The position numbers and the translations under genes were made by a program. DNA of 50,781 nt from JAWLDB01 sp041686915. GTDB lineage: Bacteria; Bacillota; UBA994; UBA5500. How positions within the stretch are numbered: position 1 is the stretch's first letter; the number at the start of each line of letters is the position of its first letter. Below the pieces are notes generated by a model. The model did no database searches and had not been told where the DNA came from. It worked only from the letters and a program-made list of their open reading frames with translations. The stretch is from NCBI GenBank assembly GCA_041686915.1, contig JAWLDB010000004.1, forward strand, positions 1-50,781. Direction: 5' to 3'. Of this stretch, positions 31,287 to 39,444 are shown in pieces.

Positions 31287-31988
31287 ATGAGAGTTATACG
31301 CTTACTGGCACCAATTATAAACATGCTGCCGGATAGTCTTATTCAATATATAGGCAGTAAAACATCCGACTTTCTTCTTAATAAGTATGCAAAGCTTGAG
31401 GTAACGGGGAAGGACCTCCTGTCGGAGCGGATAGGCAAGCCAACAATCTTCATTGCCAATCATCTAAGCAATGTGGACGGTCTTGTTCTCAACAAGGTAC
31501 TTGAGAACAATGATGTCACCTTCATGGCAGGCATAAAGCTGAACGCTAATCCCCTTACATCCATTTTTCTGAAAACTCTCAAGCACATTCCCATCAACCC
31601 AAACTCGGCTGATAGAAATGCAATTCGCCAGGCTCTCGCTGTCTTGAGTGCAGGGGAGTCACTTTTGATTTTCCCGGAAGGTACTAGAAGCAGATCTGGG
31701 TCCATGATAGAGGGCAAAAAGGGTTTTCTACTATTAGCCAGACTTTCAAAGGCCGATATTGTTCCAATAGCACTTGAGGGAACAGAACGCTTGCTGCCGG
31801 TCAATGAGAATGACATGGCTATGGAAACTCCACAGCATGCAACAGTGAGAGTGAAGATAGGACAGCCCTTTAAGCTAGAGAAGAAAGATCATACCCAAGA
31901 AAACTGGGATGAAGCGTGTGTAGGCGCCGCAATGCGGAAAATTGCACAAATGCTAAAACCCCAGTATCAGGGTGTATACAAGGATTAA
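31287..31988 (+). CDS. 1-acyl-sn-glycerol-3-phosphate acyltransferase-like (PlsC family)
   Basis: 233 residues. The PlsC acyltransferase blocks are present: block I NHLSNVD (H59, D64), block III FPEGTRSRSG (about 129-138) and block IV VPIALEG. A hydrophobic N-terminus (about 3-20) suggests peripheral membrane association. Role: acylation of lysophosphatidate or another lysophospholipid at the inner membrane. Codon and base use look more AT-rich than the neighbours (for example TTATTCAATATATAGGC, many AAA and AAT codons), and the gene directly follows the repeat-rich region, so horizontal acquisition is possible. ATG at 31287 with GCGAGGT upstream. A second paralogue elsewhere in the genome probably does housekeeping phosphatidate synthesis. 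Confidence 0.88.
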   Translation: MRVIRLLAPIINMLPDSLIQYIGSKTSDFLLNKYAKLEVTGKDLLSERIGKPTIFIANHLSNVDGLVLNKVLENNDVTFMAGIKLNANPLTSIFLKTLKHIPINPNSADRNAIRQALAVLSAGESLLIFPEGTRSRSGSMIEGKKGFLLLARLSKADIVPIALEGTERLLPVNENDMAMETPQHATVRVKIGQPFKLEKKDHTQENWDEACVGAAMRKIAQMLKPQYQGVYKD

Positions 31989-32229
31989 CCAACCCCCGCA
32001 CCTTACATCGTAAACGTCTTGACCCAGGCAGCCTGTTTATTCATGTTAGCACTCCTTTACAAAGCCAAACCAGACAGTCACTTTGTTTGCTTGTTGCTTC
32101 CGCCACTCCTGCCTGTCCTATAGCCTTAAATTTCCTAAAATTGCGCCTATTATCTGCTAGCGCAAACTTCGTACTTTTACCATCACCTCTGTTGTATAAT
32201 TGTGAGGTATGCGAAGGAGGTGGCCTAAG

Positions 32230-33510
32230 ATGGCAGATAATCAGCGAACAAGTCTGGATCGTAACCTGCGCTGGAACAACATCAACGGGATCTTCCAAAC
32301 GCTCTCGCAGAATATGTTGATGCCGTTTACCGGTATTTTTGCTATCAATCTGGGAGCTACCGATGCTCAAATTGCTGCACTATCATCATGGCCGGCCCTG
32401 GTGAGTCTTTTTTCAATGATCCCTGGAGCCCGCATGGTGGACAGATATCCACGCAAGCAGAAACTGGTCGCTACTTTCATGTTCTTTAACCGCATTTTTT
32501 TCTTGCTCTTGGCTTTACTGCCTTTTGTCGTCCGAGACGAGGCTCGGCGCCCGCTGGTCTTTGTAATCATGATCGCCATGATGAACATCCCGGGGGCTGT
32601 GGCTAACGTTTCCTGGCAGTCCTTTATGGGCAACGTTATCCCTCAGGACCGCAGGGCTAAAGCCTTTGCTACGCGCAACCAGCTGATGGGCCTATGTGGC
32701 GCAGTAGCCTCTTTGATAGCGGGACGCATTATGAGCCAACTATTGTTCCCTATTGGATTTCAAGCAATGTTCTTCGTCGGTTTTCTGCTGGCTCTGCTTG
32801 AGATAACAGCCTTCTTCCGCCTGGAAGAGCAACCGTCCAAGCCTAAGCAAATCGTCCGGCAGACGGGCAGCCTACCAGAACGCCTGAAGAAAGCATGGCA
32901 AGGTGCGCGCAACTATCCTGGATATTGGCGCTTTGCCGCCGCTTCCCTGGTCTTCCACTTTGGATGGCAGATGGGTTGGCCGCTCTTCACTAAGTATCAG
33001 GTACAGGAACTCGGAGCGACCCCTTCCTGGATTAGCATCATAAGTGTTTGTACTACACTCGGTTCCATCGTCGCCTATCCGATGTGGGCACGCCTTTCTG
33101 AGCGCTACAGCAACAAAAGCATGCTGATCTTTGCTGGCATGGGCATGGCCTTAACCCCGTTCTTCTACGCCATATCTACTCAACTGTGGATGCTGGCTGT
33201 ACTGAACATGGTCGTAGGTGTCTCTATCGCTGGCATGTTGCTACTCTTGTTCAACACGTTGCTGGAGGTTAGCCCTGAACAAGACCGCACCCAGTATATC
33301 GCCTATCACAATACAGCCACCAGCATGACTGCGGTCATCGCACCGTATATAGGAGTGGCGATCGTAGCTGCAGCCGGCATTCGCTGGGCGCTAATCGGTT
33401 CCGCCATCGCTCGTGGCGTTGGTGCCTTGGCCTTTGCGGCAGTCTACCTGCTGGAACGAAAGGGCAAAGCAGTGAAGACAGAAGCAGGTGTTCCGGAAGT
33501 CGCTTCCTGA
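32230..33510 (+). CDS. MFS transporter (paralogue of the 47124 gene)
   Basis: 426 residues from the ATG at 32230 (MADNQRTSLDRNLRWNNI), chosen because AAGGAGGTG lies 7-9 nt upstream; a longer frame from 32209 contains that site. A TATAAT -10 hexamer at 32195-32200 puts the transcript start just before it. About 12 hydrophobic segments. Shared with the 47124 protein: SLDRNLRWNNI-type N-terminus (LDRNIR there), MIPGARMVDRYPRKQKLVATFMFFNR, MMNIPGAVANVSWQSFMGNVIPQDRRAKAFATRNQ and a WQMGWPLFTKYQVQELGA central segment. Members of this group are poorly characterised; substrate unknown. Monocistronic, ending in a good terminator. Confidence 0.87.
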   Translation: MADNQRTSLDRNLRWNNINGIFQTLSQNMLMPFTGIFAINLGATDAQIAALSSWPALVSLFSMIPGARMVDRYPRKQKLVATFMFFNRIFFLLLALLPFVVRDEARRPLVFVIMIAMMNIPGAVANVSWQSFMGNVIPQDRRAKAFATRNQLMGLCGAVASLIAGRIMSQLLFPIGFQAMFFVGFLLALLEITAFFRLEEQPSKPKQIVRQTGSLPERLKKAWQGARNYPGYWRFAAASLVFHFGWQMGWPLFTKYQVQELGATPSWISIISVCTTLGSIVAYPMWARLSERYSNKSMLIFAGMGMALTPFFYAISTQLWMLAVLNMVVGVSIAGMLLLLFNTLLEVSPEQDRTQYIAYHNTATSMTAVIAPYIGVAIVAAAGIRWALIGSAIARGVGALAFAAVYLLERKGKAVKTEAGVPEVAS

Positions 33511-33530
33511 CAGATAACTCTATAGCAAAC

Positions 33531-33569
33531 AACAGGCCCGCGGAATGAACCGCGGACCTGTTTCTTTTT
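33531..33569 (+). terminator. Intrinsic terminator between MFS and tldE genes
   Basis: AACAGG(C)CCGCGG / CCGCGG(A)CCTGTT with an AATGAA-type loop, followed by a T-rich run (TTTCTTTTT). It lies between convergent genes; the T-run overlaps the tldE 3' end. Confidence 0.85.
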
Positions 33570-34905
33570 ATGCGTTTGTTTTGCCGGTGAAGCGGAAGTC
33601 CTTGATCTTCATCGCCGGTACATAGTAGTTACCAAAGAAAGAGCGGGTGCGTACCCGGTCGCTCGAGATAGCCTCGATGCTGTTTAGGGCTCGCAGCATG
33701 CTGTCAGTGAAGCGCATGTTCTTGATTGCGCCCACAATCTTTCCGTCCTTTATCTTAAATACGCCGTCCCGGGTGAGAGCGGTTAGCATTGCTTCGCGCG
33801 GGTTAACGGGGTTCATGTAGTGGAAGCGGGTGATCAAGACGCCGTCATCGGTCTCCTTGACAATATCCTCGAGAGTCTTGTCGCCGCCTTCAACCACTAT
33901 GTTCAGGGGGATACCGCCAAAGTGTGGCATGTTCACCGAATGGCCGGTTGACTCAACACCAGCTGCCTGCGCGCTAGCCATGTCATGCACAACGTCCTTG
34001 GCAACACCCTTCTCGATTATGGTGACCTTCTGGCGAGGAGTGCCCTCAAAGTCAAAGGGGAGGGAGACGGTGTTGGGGTTTGTATGATCGTCAACGATAG
34101 TCAGTTGCTCGTCGAAGACCTTCTCGCCCAGCTTACCTGTCAGGAAGCTAGCCTGGTTTTGCAGGCTCTTACCGCTAAAGCCGATGAATGACATGTACTG
34201 CAGGATGTCGCCGACGGCTGCCTGCTCCAGGATGACTGTGTAGGCACCTGGCTCGATCTGCATTGGGTTCTGGTTCATCTTAGCCTTGTCATAGGCGCGC
34301 TCAAAGGCTGCAATCACATCAAAGTCCTGAGGGGTGTTGGAGGTGATTTCAGCATAGCCGGTACCGCCTTGCTCGTCTGCTATCAGTGCGGAGAAATTGG
34401 CGGAATTGACCCTGGCGAAGCGCTTGATACCTTTGGAGTTGCCAAAAGCCATCTGGATGGTATCGTAGGAGACCGCTCCGAAGGCCTTATACTCAGGAGT
34501 CAGCATATCCAGGCACTGCTTAACCAGTTTGGCGCGTTTGTAGACATCACATGCTGCATCGAGCTCATCGTTGAAGTCTACTATCTCCATGAGCAGCGGC
34601 TCCGACACCAGCGGTGGCTCTTCCTGGCCTTCAGGCAGGAACTCAAGGTTCTGCACCATCTCGCGGACAGTTTCCTTTAGTCCGGCTTCATCCAGAATAG
34701 CCGTGCTGAAGTTGATACGCTTTTTGCCCTGTGACAGGTTGACGTTAACCTGTACGCTGTCCTCAAACACGTTCTGATGGATTTCCGAGTTAGCAAAGCG
34801 GGTCAAGCCGGACCCACTAGCCTGCACCATCACCCGTACGTCAACGCCCTCAGCTGCCTGTACTACCTGATCAATAATCGCGTAGGCTTGCTCTTTACTT
34901 AACAT
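33568..34905 (-). CDS. TldE/PmbA-like metalloprotease-family subunit
   Basis: About 445 residues from the ATG at 34905 (MLSKEQAYAI); AGGTAGG lies upstream and the GTG nine bases earlier overlaps the spacing region. PmbA/TldE fold: GSGLTRFANSEIHQNVFED near the N-terminus, RQKVTIIEKGVAKDVVHDMASAQAAG, MPHFGGIPLNIVVEGGDKTLEDI, and the C-terminal DGKIVGAIKNMRFTDSMLRALNSIEAI. No HExxxH site, as expected for TldE. TldD and TldE form a heteromeric protease that in E. coli degrades or matures modified peptides such as microcin B17 and CcdA. The gene overlaps the upstream tldD by 11 bp on the minus strand. No RiPP precursor was found nearby. Confidence 0.9.
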   Translation of the reverse strand: MLSKEQAYAIIDQVVQAAEGVDVRVMVQASGSGLTRFANSEIHQNVFEDSVQVNVNLSQGKKRINFSTAILDEAGLKETVREMVQNLEFLPEGQEEPPLVSEPLLMEIVDFNDELDAACDVYKRAKLVKQCLDMLTPEYKAFGAVSYDTIQMAFGNSKGIKRFARVNSANFSALIADEQGGTGYAEITSNTPQDFDVIAAFERAYDKAKMNQNPMQIEPGAYTVILEQAAVGDILQYMSFIGFSGKSLQNQASFLTGKLGEKVFDEQLTIVDDHTNPNTVSLPFDFEGTPRQKVTIIEKGVAKDVVHDMASAQAAGVESTGHSVNMPHFGGIPLNIVVEGGDKTLEDIVKETDDGVLITRFHYMNPVNPREAMLTALTRDGVFKIKDGKIVGAIKNMRFTDSMLRALNSIEAISSDRVRTRSFFGNYYVPAMKIKDFRFTGKTNA

Positions 34906-36346
34906 CAGCCACACCTACCTTTACATTTCTAAATCTGGCTGGTGCTGAGCCATGACCGACATGGGCGACCTGACCGGGCTCGCCCTTGCCACAGTTAGGC
35001 GTGCCATACATTTGCCAGTACTTCTCGTTCGCAACGCCATCGCACGAACCCCAGAACTCGTGCGTGATGCCGGTATAAATCGGGTTTTTGTAGATCTTGC
35101 CGGTAAGCTTGCCGTCCTTGATTTCGTAAGCAAGCTCGCATGCGAACTGGAAGTTGACGCGGCGGTCATCGATGCTCCAGCTCTTGTTGACTGACAACAG
35201 CAGACCGTTTTCAACCCCGCCAATCAGTTCATCCAACTCATACTTGCCAGGCAGCAGGTTGATGTTAGTCATGCGCACAATCGGGATACGCGCCCAGCCG
35301 TCTGCCCGGGCAGTGCCGTTGCTGTGCTGATCCAGCACGGAGGCTGTATCGCGGGAACTGATGAAGTTATGGAAGATACCTTCAGTAATGACAGGCACCC
35401 GCTGCGCCGGAATTCCCTCATCGTCATAGCCAAAGGTACCAAGTCCACCGGGAACGGTAGCATCGGCCACGATATTGACGTGCTCGGAGCCATAACGGAA
35501 ACTGCCAGCCATCTTGGGCTCGAGGAAGCTGGTGCCAGCATAGCCGGCCTCATAACCGAACACCCGGTCAAGCTCAATCGGGTGTCCAACACTCTCGTGG
35601 ATCTGCAGCGTGAGCTGAGACGGCTCTATCACCAAATCGAAGTAGCCGGATGGGCATTCTTCGGCTTCCAGCAGAGCCATGGCTTCCTTGGCGATACGCT
35701 CGGCGTTCTCCAAGAGACCCATTTGCTCTATGAACTCATAACCAGCAGTCGCATAGTTGCCGCGGGCGGAGTTAGGATAGCTACGCCGCTGCATATCCCG
35801 CTTGCTGACGGCGATCGCCTCGATACCGCCACCTGACTCGTAGAGTGTCTGGGTGATGAACGAGCCATCGGTGTCAGCGAAGGTCTTATCTTCTTTGCGA
35901 AAGGACAGACTGCCGTTGGTCTTAAACAGTCCGGGAGCTGCCTCTCGCATGATCTGCTCGGCCTTGAACAGCAGGTCTAGTTTGTCTTGCTTTGAGACAG
36001 AGAGCGGATCAATCTCTACTTTGGTCTCATAATGGTCTACAATGGCTTCCTTGGGGGAGAGCCTGACAGGGGAGCGCTGAGCCAGGCGGCTGGCTTTGGC
36101 GATCTCCAAGGCGATTAGTGCAGTATCCTGCATCTTATCAAAGTCTTGGGATCCGGCAAACCCCATTGAGCCGTCGAGGTACACCCTGATACCGTAGCCA
36201 CGGGTACGGTTGGTAGAGAGCTGCTGCACCTTCAGGTTCTCGGTCGAGATGTTTTCCTGGGTGATGTCGTTGATGCGGATGTCAGCATAATCAACGTTAT
36301 GCTGTTCCTTCAGCATCTGAAGGACGGCTTGCATCTTATCCTTCAT
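34895..36346 (-). CDS. tldD: TldD metalloprotease
   Basis: 483 residues. The zinc site LQIHESVGHPIELDR (H250, E251, H255) is intact, with the conserved DDEG..P segment (GTFGYDDEGIPAQRVPVI), GWARIPIVRMTNI, and a C-terminal GTPNCGKGEPGQ carrying the Cys that completes the TldD metal site. It is the catalytic partner of TldE; the pair forms a barrel in which unfolded peptides are cut. ATG at 36346, with AAGGAGG about 8 nt upstream. First gene of the tldD-tldE operon, translationally overlapping. Not linked to a peptide-antibiotic cluster here. Confidence 0.93.
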   Translation of the reverse strand: MKDKMQAVLQMLKEQHNVDYADIRINDITQENISTENLKVQQLSTNRTRGYGIRVYLDGSMGFAGSQDFDKMQDTALIALEIAKASRLAQRSPVRLSPKEAIVDHYETKVEIDPLSVSKQDKLDLLFKAEQIMREAAPGLFKTNGSLSFRKEDKTFADTDGSFITQTLYESGGGIEAIAVSKRDMQRRSYPNSARGNYATAGYEFIEQMGLLENAERIAKEAMALLEAEECPSGYFDLVIEPSQLTLQIHESVGHPIELDRVFGYEAGYAGTSFLEPKMAGSFRYGSEHVNIVADATVPGGLGTFGYDDEGIPAQRVPVITEGIFHNFISSRDTASVLDQHSNGTARADGWARIPIVRMTNINLLPGKYELDELIGGVENGLLLSVNKSWSIDDRRVNFQFACELAYEIKDGKLTGKIYKNPIYTGITHEFWGSCDGVANEKYWQMYGTPNCGKGEPGQVAHVGHGSAPARFRNVKVGVADVK

Positions 36347-36564
36347 CCATAGGCCTCCTTTTATATGAATTAGTTGCTCCTGATGCCTAAACTCATGGTC
36401 TGCATTAACCTATGTTAGCCATTGGCTCGTCCATTCCTTTTAAAGAGCAAGAATTGTGCAAAAAAAGAAACACTCAAGAATTGTGGCCCAGCACAATACT
36501 TTCTAATGCAAAATTCCGGCAACGGGCAGGAATTACTTTGCAACACAAAGAATATATAGTTTCT

Positions 36565-36597
36565 ATGCGTAAGTTTTGGCTGCTGGTGGCAGCCTGA
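36565..36597 (+). other. Short leader frame and hairpin before the MATE gene
   Basis: A 10-codon frame MRKFWLLVAA ends in a TGA that overlaps the MATE Shine-Dalgarno (TGAGGAGG). The hairpin GGCTGC-TGGTG-GCAGCC (36578-36594) lies inside its last codons and abuts the Shine-Dalgarno. No strong Shine-Dalgarno precedes it. The layout recalls translational attenuation leaders of resistance genes, but there is no direct proof. The remaining bases of the 36347-36564 intergenic stretch are AT-rich with no feature I can name. Confidence 0.25.
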
Positions 36598-36609
36598 GGA
36601 GGTTTTTAC

Positions 36610-37992
36610 ATGCCGCAAGGTATGCCTGCACCAAGAACTGAACAACTAACTCAGACGCTCAGCCAGGAGAACCTGCGCCGAACTATTCTACTGCTGGCGT
36701 GGCCGGTCATGGCCGAGATGGCCCTTGGAACTGTTACTCAGATTGTCGATATGGCCATGGTAGGGCGTCTGGGTTCAGCGTCGATAGCTGCGATCGGCAT
36801 GAGCATGCAGCCTTTCATGTTGGCTTTCTCCATTTTCTCCGCCATTTCTGTGGGCAACACTGCACTTGTAGCCCGCTTTATCGGCAGCAAGGACCCAGAC
36901 AGCGCTTCTCGCACTTTGGCGCAGTCCTTGTTGATAGGCATCACCATGGCCGCTCTGATTGGCGTTGGTGGATTTGTCTTTGCCAGACAGATTATTAGCA
37001 TCATGGGTCCTGAACCCGAGGTACTGGACCTTGGCGTTTCCTATGTGCGCTATATGTTACCTGGTTTCTTCTTCATGTTCTCCGGCATGATGATTACCGG
37101 CTCCTTAAGGGGAGCGGGGGATACCAAGACACCGATGAAGATCAACATTGCCATCAACCTGCTTAATCCGCTGCTCAACTACGTACTGATTTTCGGCCAC
37201 TTCGGCTTCCCGGCGATGGGAGTCAGGGGCGCGGCGCTGGCTACTACTTTGGCCAGGAGCCTTGGTGGTGTATGCTTTGCCATAATCGTACTGCGCGGCA
37301 AAGGTATACTGCATCTGAAGCTACAGGACCTGAAGCAGCTGGATACTCCGTTGATTAAGCGGATACTTAACATCGGCATTCCAGCCGCCATTGAGCAGTT
37401 GGTATCCCGTACAGGTCAGATGCTCTACGCTCGCACAGTTGCTGGCTTGGGTACAGTTATGTATGCAGCTCACTCTATTGCCATCAATGCCGAGTCTATC
37501 TCTTACATGCCTGGTTTTGGGTTCGCTACTGCGGCTACAGCTCTCGTGGGACAAAGCCTTGGGGCAACGGATCCGGAACGGGCGAGCAAGGCCGGTTGGG
37601 AATCCTGGAGGCTAGGCTCATTACTTATGGGTTTCATGGGTGTGTTACTGTTCCTAATTCCCGGGGTACTGATGCGCATCTATACCGATGACCCAGAGGT
37701 GATCTCTTACGGCATAACCGCTTTACGCATCGCGGCTTTTGCCCAAATTCCAATGGCAACCGGGTTCATCTTCGCTGGCGCTCTGAGGGGAGCAGGCGAT
37801 ACCCGCTTTATGCTTTACATCTCTACTGCCGGTGTTTGGATTGTTCGTTTAGGACTGGCCTATATCTTCGTCAGCGTTCTCGGCTGGGGTTTGGCAGGCG
37901 CCTGGGTGGCTATGTCCGCCGACTGGCTGTTCCGTGGAGGCATGGCTGCACTCCGATTCAAGACCGACAAGTGGAAGCGGATCAAAGTATAA
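36610..37992 (+). CDS. MATE family efflux transporter (NorM-like)
   Basis: 460 residues, about 12 TM segments in two homologous halves, marked by the repeated GSLRGAGDTKTPM (about 160-172) and GALRGAGDTRFML (about 390-402), as usual in MATE proteins. Other family segments: PVMAEMALGTVTQIVDMAMVGRLG in helix 1 and GFATAATALVGQSLGA in the second half. Exports cationic drugs or metabolites using a Na+ or H+ gradient. ATG at 36610 follows GAGGAGG by 7 nt. Divergent from tldD with a 263-bp intergenic region that carries the leader frame noted separately. Substrate unknown. Confidence 0.93.
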   Translation: MPQGMPAPRTEQLTQTLSQENLRRTILLLAWPVMAEMALGTVTQIVDMAMVGRLGSASIAAIGMSMQPFMLAFSIFSAISVGNTALVARFIGSKDPDSASRTLAQSLLIGITMAALIGVGGFVFARQIISIMGPEPEVLDLGVSYVRYMLPGFFFMFSGMMITGSLRGAGDTKTPMKINIAINLLNPLLNYVLIFGHFGFPAMGVRGAALATTLARSLGGVCFAIIVLRGKGILHLKLQDLKQLDTPLIKRILNIGIPAAIEQLVSRTGQMLYARTVAGLGTVMYAAHSIAINAESISYMPGFGFATAATALVGQSLGATDPERASKAGWESWRLGSLLMGFMGVLLFLIPGVLMRIYTDDPEVISYGITALRIAAFAQIPMATGFIFAGALRGAGDTRFMLYISTAGVWIVRLGLAYIFVSVLGWGLAGAWVAMSADWLFRGGMAALRFKTDKWKRIKV

Positions 37993-37997
37993 GGGGT

Positions 37998-38030
37998 AAA
38001 AAAGACCCTTGGCCGGGGAAGCCAAGGGTC
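37998..38030 (-). terminator. Intrinsic terminator of the Cof-type phosphatase gene
   Basis: On the minus strand the 10-bp stem GACCCTTGGC / GCCAAGGGTC with a 7-base loop runs into TTTTTTACC. On the plus strand no T-run follows, though the stem may still help end the MATE transcript. Confidence 0.8.
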
Positions 38031-38039
38031 CATGCCACA

Positions 38040-38873
38040 CTACTTCTTAAGCAGAAACTGCTCGATGAACACGGCTAGGCCGTCTTCGTCATGGTGACCG
38101 ATGATCATATCGGCCTTTGCTTTGACCTCAGGTTGGGCATTGCCCATGGCAACCCCGAGACCTGCATACTCTATCATGTCGAGATCGTTGATGTGGTCAC
38201 CCACAGCTACGATCTCGTGCTGTTCTATGCCGAAATGTTTGCCCAGGAAGCGCAAACCGTTCGACTTGGTGGCATTAATCGGATACAGCTCGTAGTACCA
38301 CGTCCCGTCGTAGTTCTGCGTGTATAGCACGCGCAGGTGACTACGGTCCACCAATGGCTCAGCCAACTCGGCTGCCTTGTTGCCAACATCCTGGCAGGCC
38401 CCAACGAACACGCGCAGCGGCTCCCAATCTGTATCGCGCCACAACACATCCACCTTCTGGACATTCTGCCCCTCAAGCTCAATATAGGCCTGCTGCCTGT
38501 GCCACTTTGGATAAGTATCGTAATAGACATCTGGCGCAGTGGCTGTATTGCGGTATGCGAAAGCCGGGATGCCAGCTGCGTGCCATGCCTTAAGAATAGG
38601 GTCGAGCAGCCCCCGTCGAATAGTCACCGCATACATCGTCTGTAACGTCAGTGGGTCGGCCACGCACCCACCGTTAAAACACACCATTGGATCATTCAAC
38701 TCAAGCGGGACAGCCAGGCGCTGCATGGAAATCGGCCGCCGACCGCTGACCAGGCAGACTTTGATGCCTGACTTGCGGGCAGCCTTAACAGCCTGTACTG
38801 TTCTTTCCCTGAGCTTACTATCACTATCGAGCAAAGTACCGTCAATATCCAGAGCAAGTAGTTTATACTGCAA
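38040..38873 (-). CDS. Cof-type HAD-IIB family hydrolase
   Basis: 277 residues from the TTG at 38873, which is 8 nt after AGGAGG (38887-38882); the ATG at 38879 is only 2 nt away and the long open frame upstream to 39185 lacks any signal. The start then reads (M)QYKLLALDIDGTLL, the usual N-terminus of this group. Motifs: I, DIDGT (nucleophile D9, D11); II, LVSGRRP; III, Lys in NATKSNGLRFL; IV, VGDHINDLDMI; plus the C2B cap domain. Typical function: dephosphorylation of sugar phosphates or FMN-like small phosphates in the cytoplasm; substrate cannot be told. Confidence 0.9.
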   Translation of the reverse strand: MQYKLLALDIDGTLLDSDSKLRERTVQAVKAARKSGIKVCLVSGRRPISMQRLAVPLELNDPMVCFNGGCVADPLTLQTMYAVTIRRGLLDPILKAWHAAGIPAFAYRNTATAPDVYYDTYPKWHRQQAYIELEGQNVQKVDVLWRDTDWEPLRVFVGACQDVGNKAAELAEPLVDRSHLRVLYTQNYDGTWYYELYPINATKSNGLRFLGKHFGIEQHEIVAVGDHINDLDMIEYAGLGVAMGNAQPEVKAKADMIIGHHDEDGLAVFIEQFLLKK

Positions 38874-38968
38874 TACCATCGCCTCCTCACGATAATCCAT
38901 CATAGCCGATTGTCGGAAAAATGGGAAGCTTATCCAAGCAGTTTTCTTCCTACCTGTTCGCTGGGAAC

Positions 38969-38997
38969 TTGTCTGCATTCGCTCCGAGGGATAGAAT
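38969..38997 (+). promoter_or_regulatory. Probable sigma-A promoter of a small-protein gene
   Basis: TTGTCT (38969-38974), a 17-bp spacer and TAGAAT (38992-38997). The -35 matches 4/6 and the -10 5/6 of consensus with ideal spacing. The ATG of the 30-codon frame at 39031 lies 33 bp downstream with a GAGGTG between. Confidence 0.5.
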
Positions 38998-39030
38998 ACC
39001 AATGAACGAACTAAGTATGAGGTGCTGCTT

Positions 39031-39123
39031 ATGCGCTGGTTATTTGCTGATGAGGAAGCTGAACGCAGGGTAATCCACCAAGGCGGTTCGCTTTGGGTCT
39101 GGCTAGCCGAGGATGAAACGTGA
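39031..39123 (+). CDS. Putative 30-residue small protein
   Basis: A short frame encodes MRWLFADEEAERRVIHQGGS followed by LWVWLAEDET. It has a promoter at 38969-38997, GAGGTG 7 nt before the ATG, and codons typical of the neighbouring genes. The peptide is amphipathic, with Trp-rich ends and a charged middle. I recognise no family. A terminator-like hairpin occurs at 39293-39318. It lies in a 565-bp region that otherwise has no large gene, divergent from the phosphatase gene. Real translation is likely but unproven. Confidence 0.45.
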   Translation: MRWLFADEEAERRVIHQGGSLWVWLAEDET

Positions 39124-39216
39124 TGAACGTCAGAACAGCGGCCGTTCGGGTCAACGGCTAAACCGATGCTACCAATAGCGTTCACAGGGTACCCATTGGG
39201 GCGTCACAGCCAAATA

Positions 39217-39306
39217 ATGCTCGACAGCCGCCTGATTGACAGGCAAGTCATACGGACACAACTGCATACTGGGGCCTTTGTGGCAATCAAGAGGGATGAG
39301 AACTGA
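39217..39306 (+). CDS. Putative 29-residue small ORF, weak support
   Basis: The frame encodes MLDSRLIDRQVIRTQLHTGA followed by FVAIKRDEN and ends inside the stem of the terminator at 39293. It lacks a good Shine-Dalgarno. It lies in the same presumed transcript as the 39031 small gene. It may only be chance; it is listed because the stretch 39124-39292 is otherwise empty. Confidence 0.15.
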   Translation: MLDSRLIDRQVIRTQLHTGAFVAIKRDEN

Positions 39307-39324
39307 TGTTCTCATCCCTTTCCT
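39293..39324 (+). terminator. Intrinsic terminator-like hairpin
   Basis: The 11-bp perfect stem GGGATGAGAAC / GTTCTCATCCC with a TGAT loop is followed by TTTCCT. It would end the small-protein transcript started at about 39005 and lies 120 bp before the second PAS kinase. Confidence 0.7.
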
Positions 39325-39444
39325 CATTTCGGATATGTAGAGTGAAATATTCCCGCATGCAAATCTTTCGGGCAGGTAAAATGCTGGCGGCGTAGAAAAT
39401 ATTAGATTGGCAGGATTTCATGCTGTTAATCGCGGAGGTGTTTT

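Noticed and set aside
38874..39185. N-terminal extension of the Cof-type phosphatase gene up to 39185
   Set aside because: No Shine-Dalgarno at 39185, low-complexity Ser-rich translation, and a plus-strand promoter and small gene occupy the same stretch. AGGAGG spaced 8 nt from the TTG at 38873 gives the usual family N-terminus.
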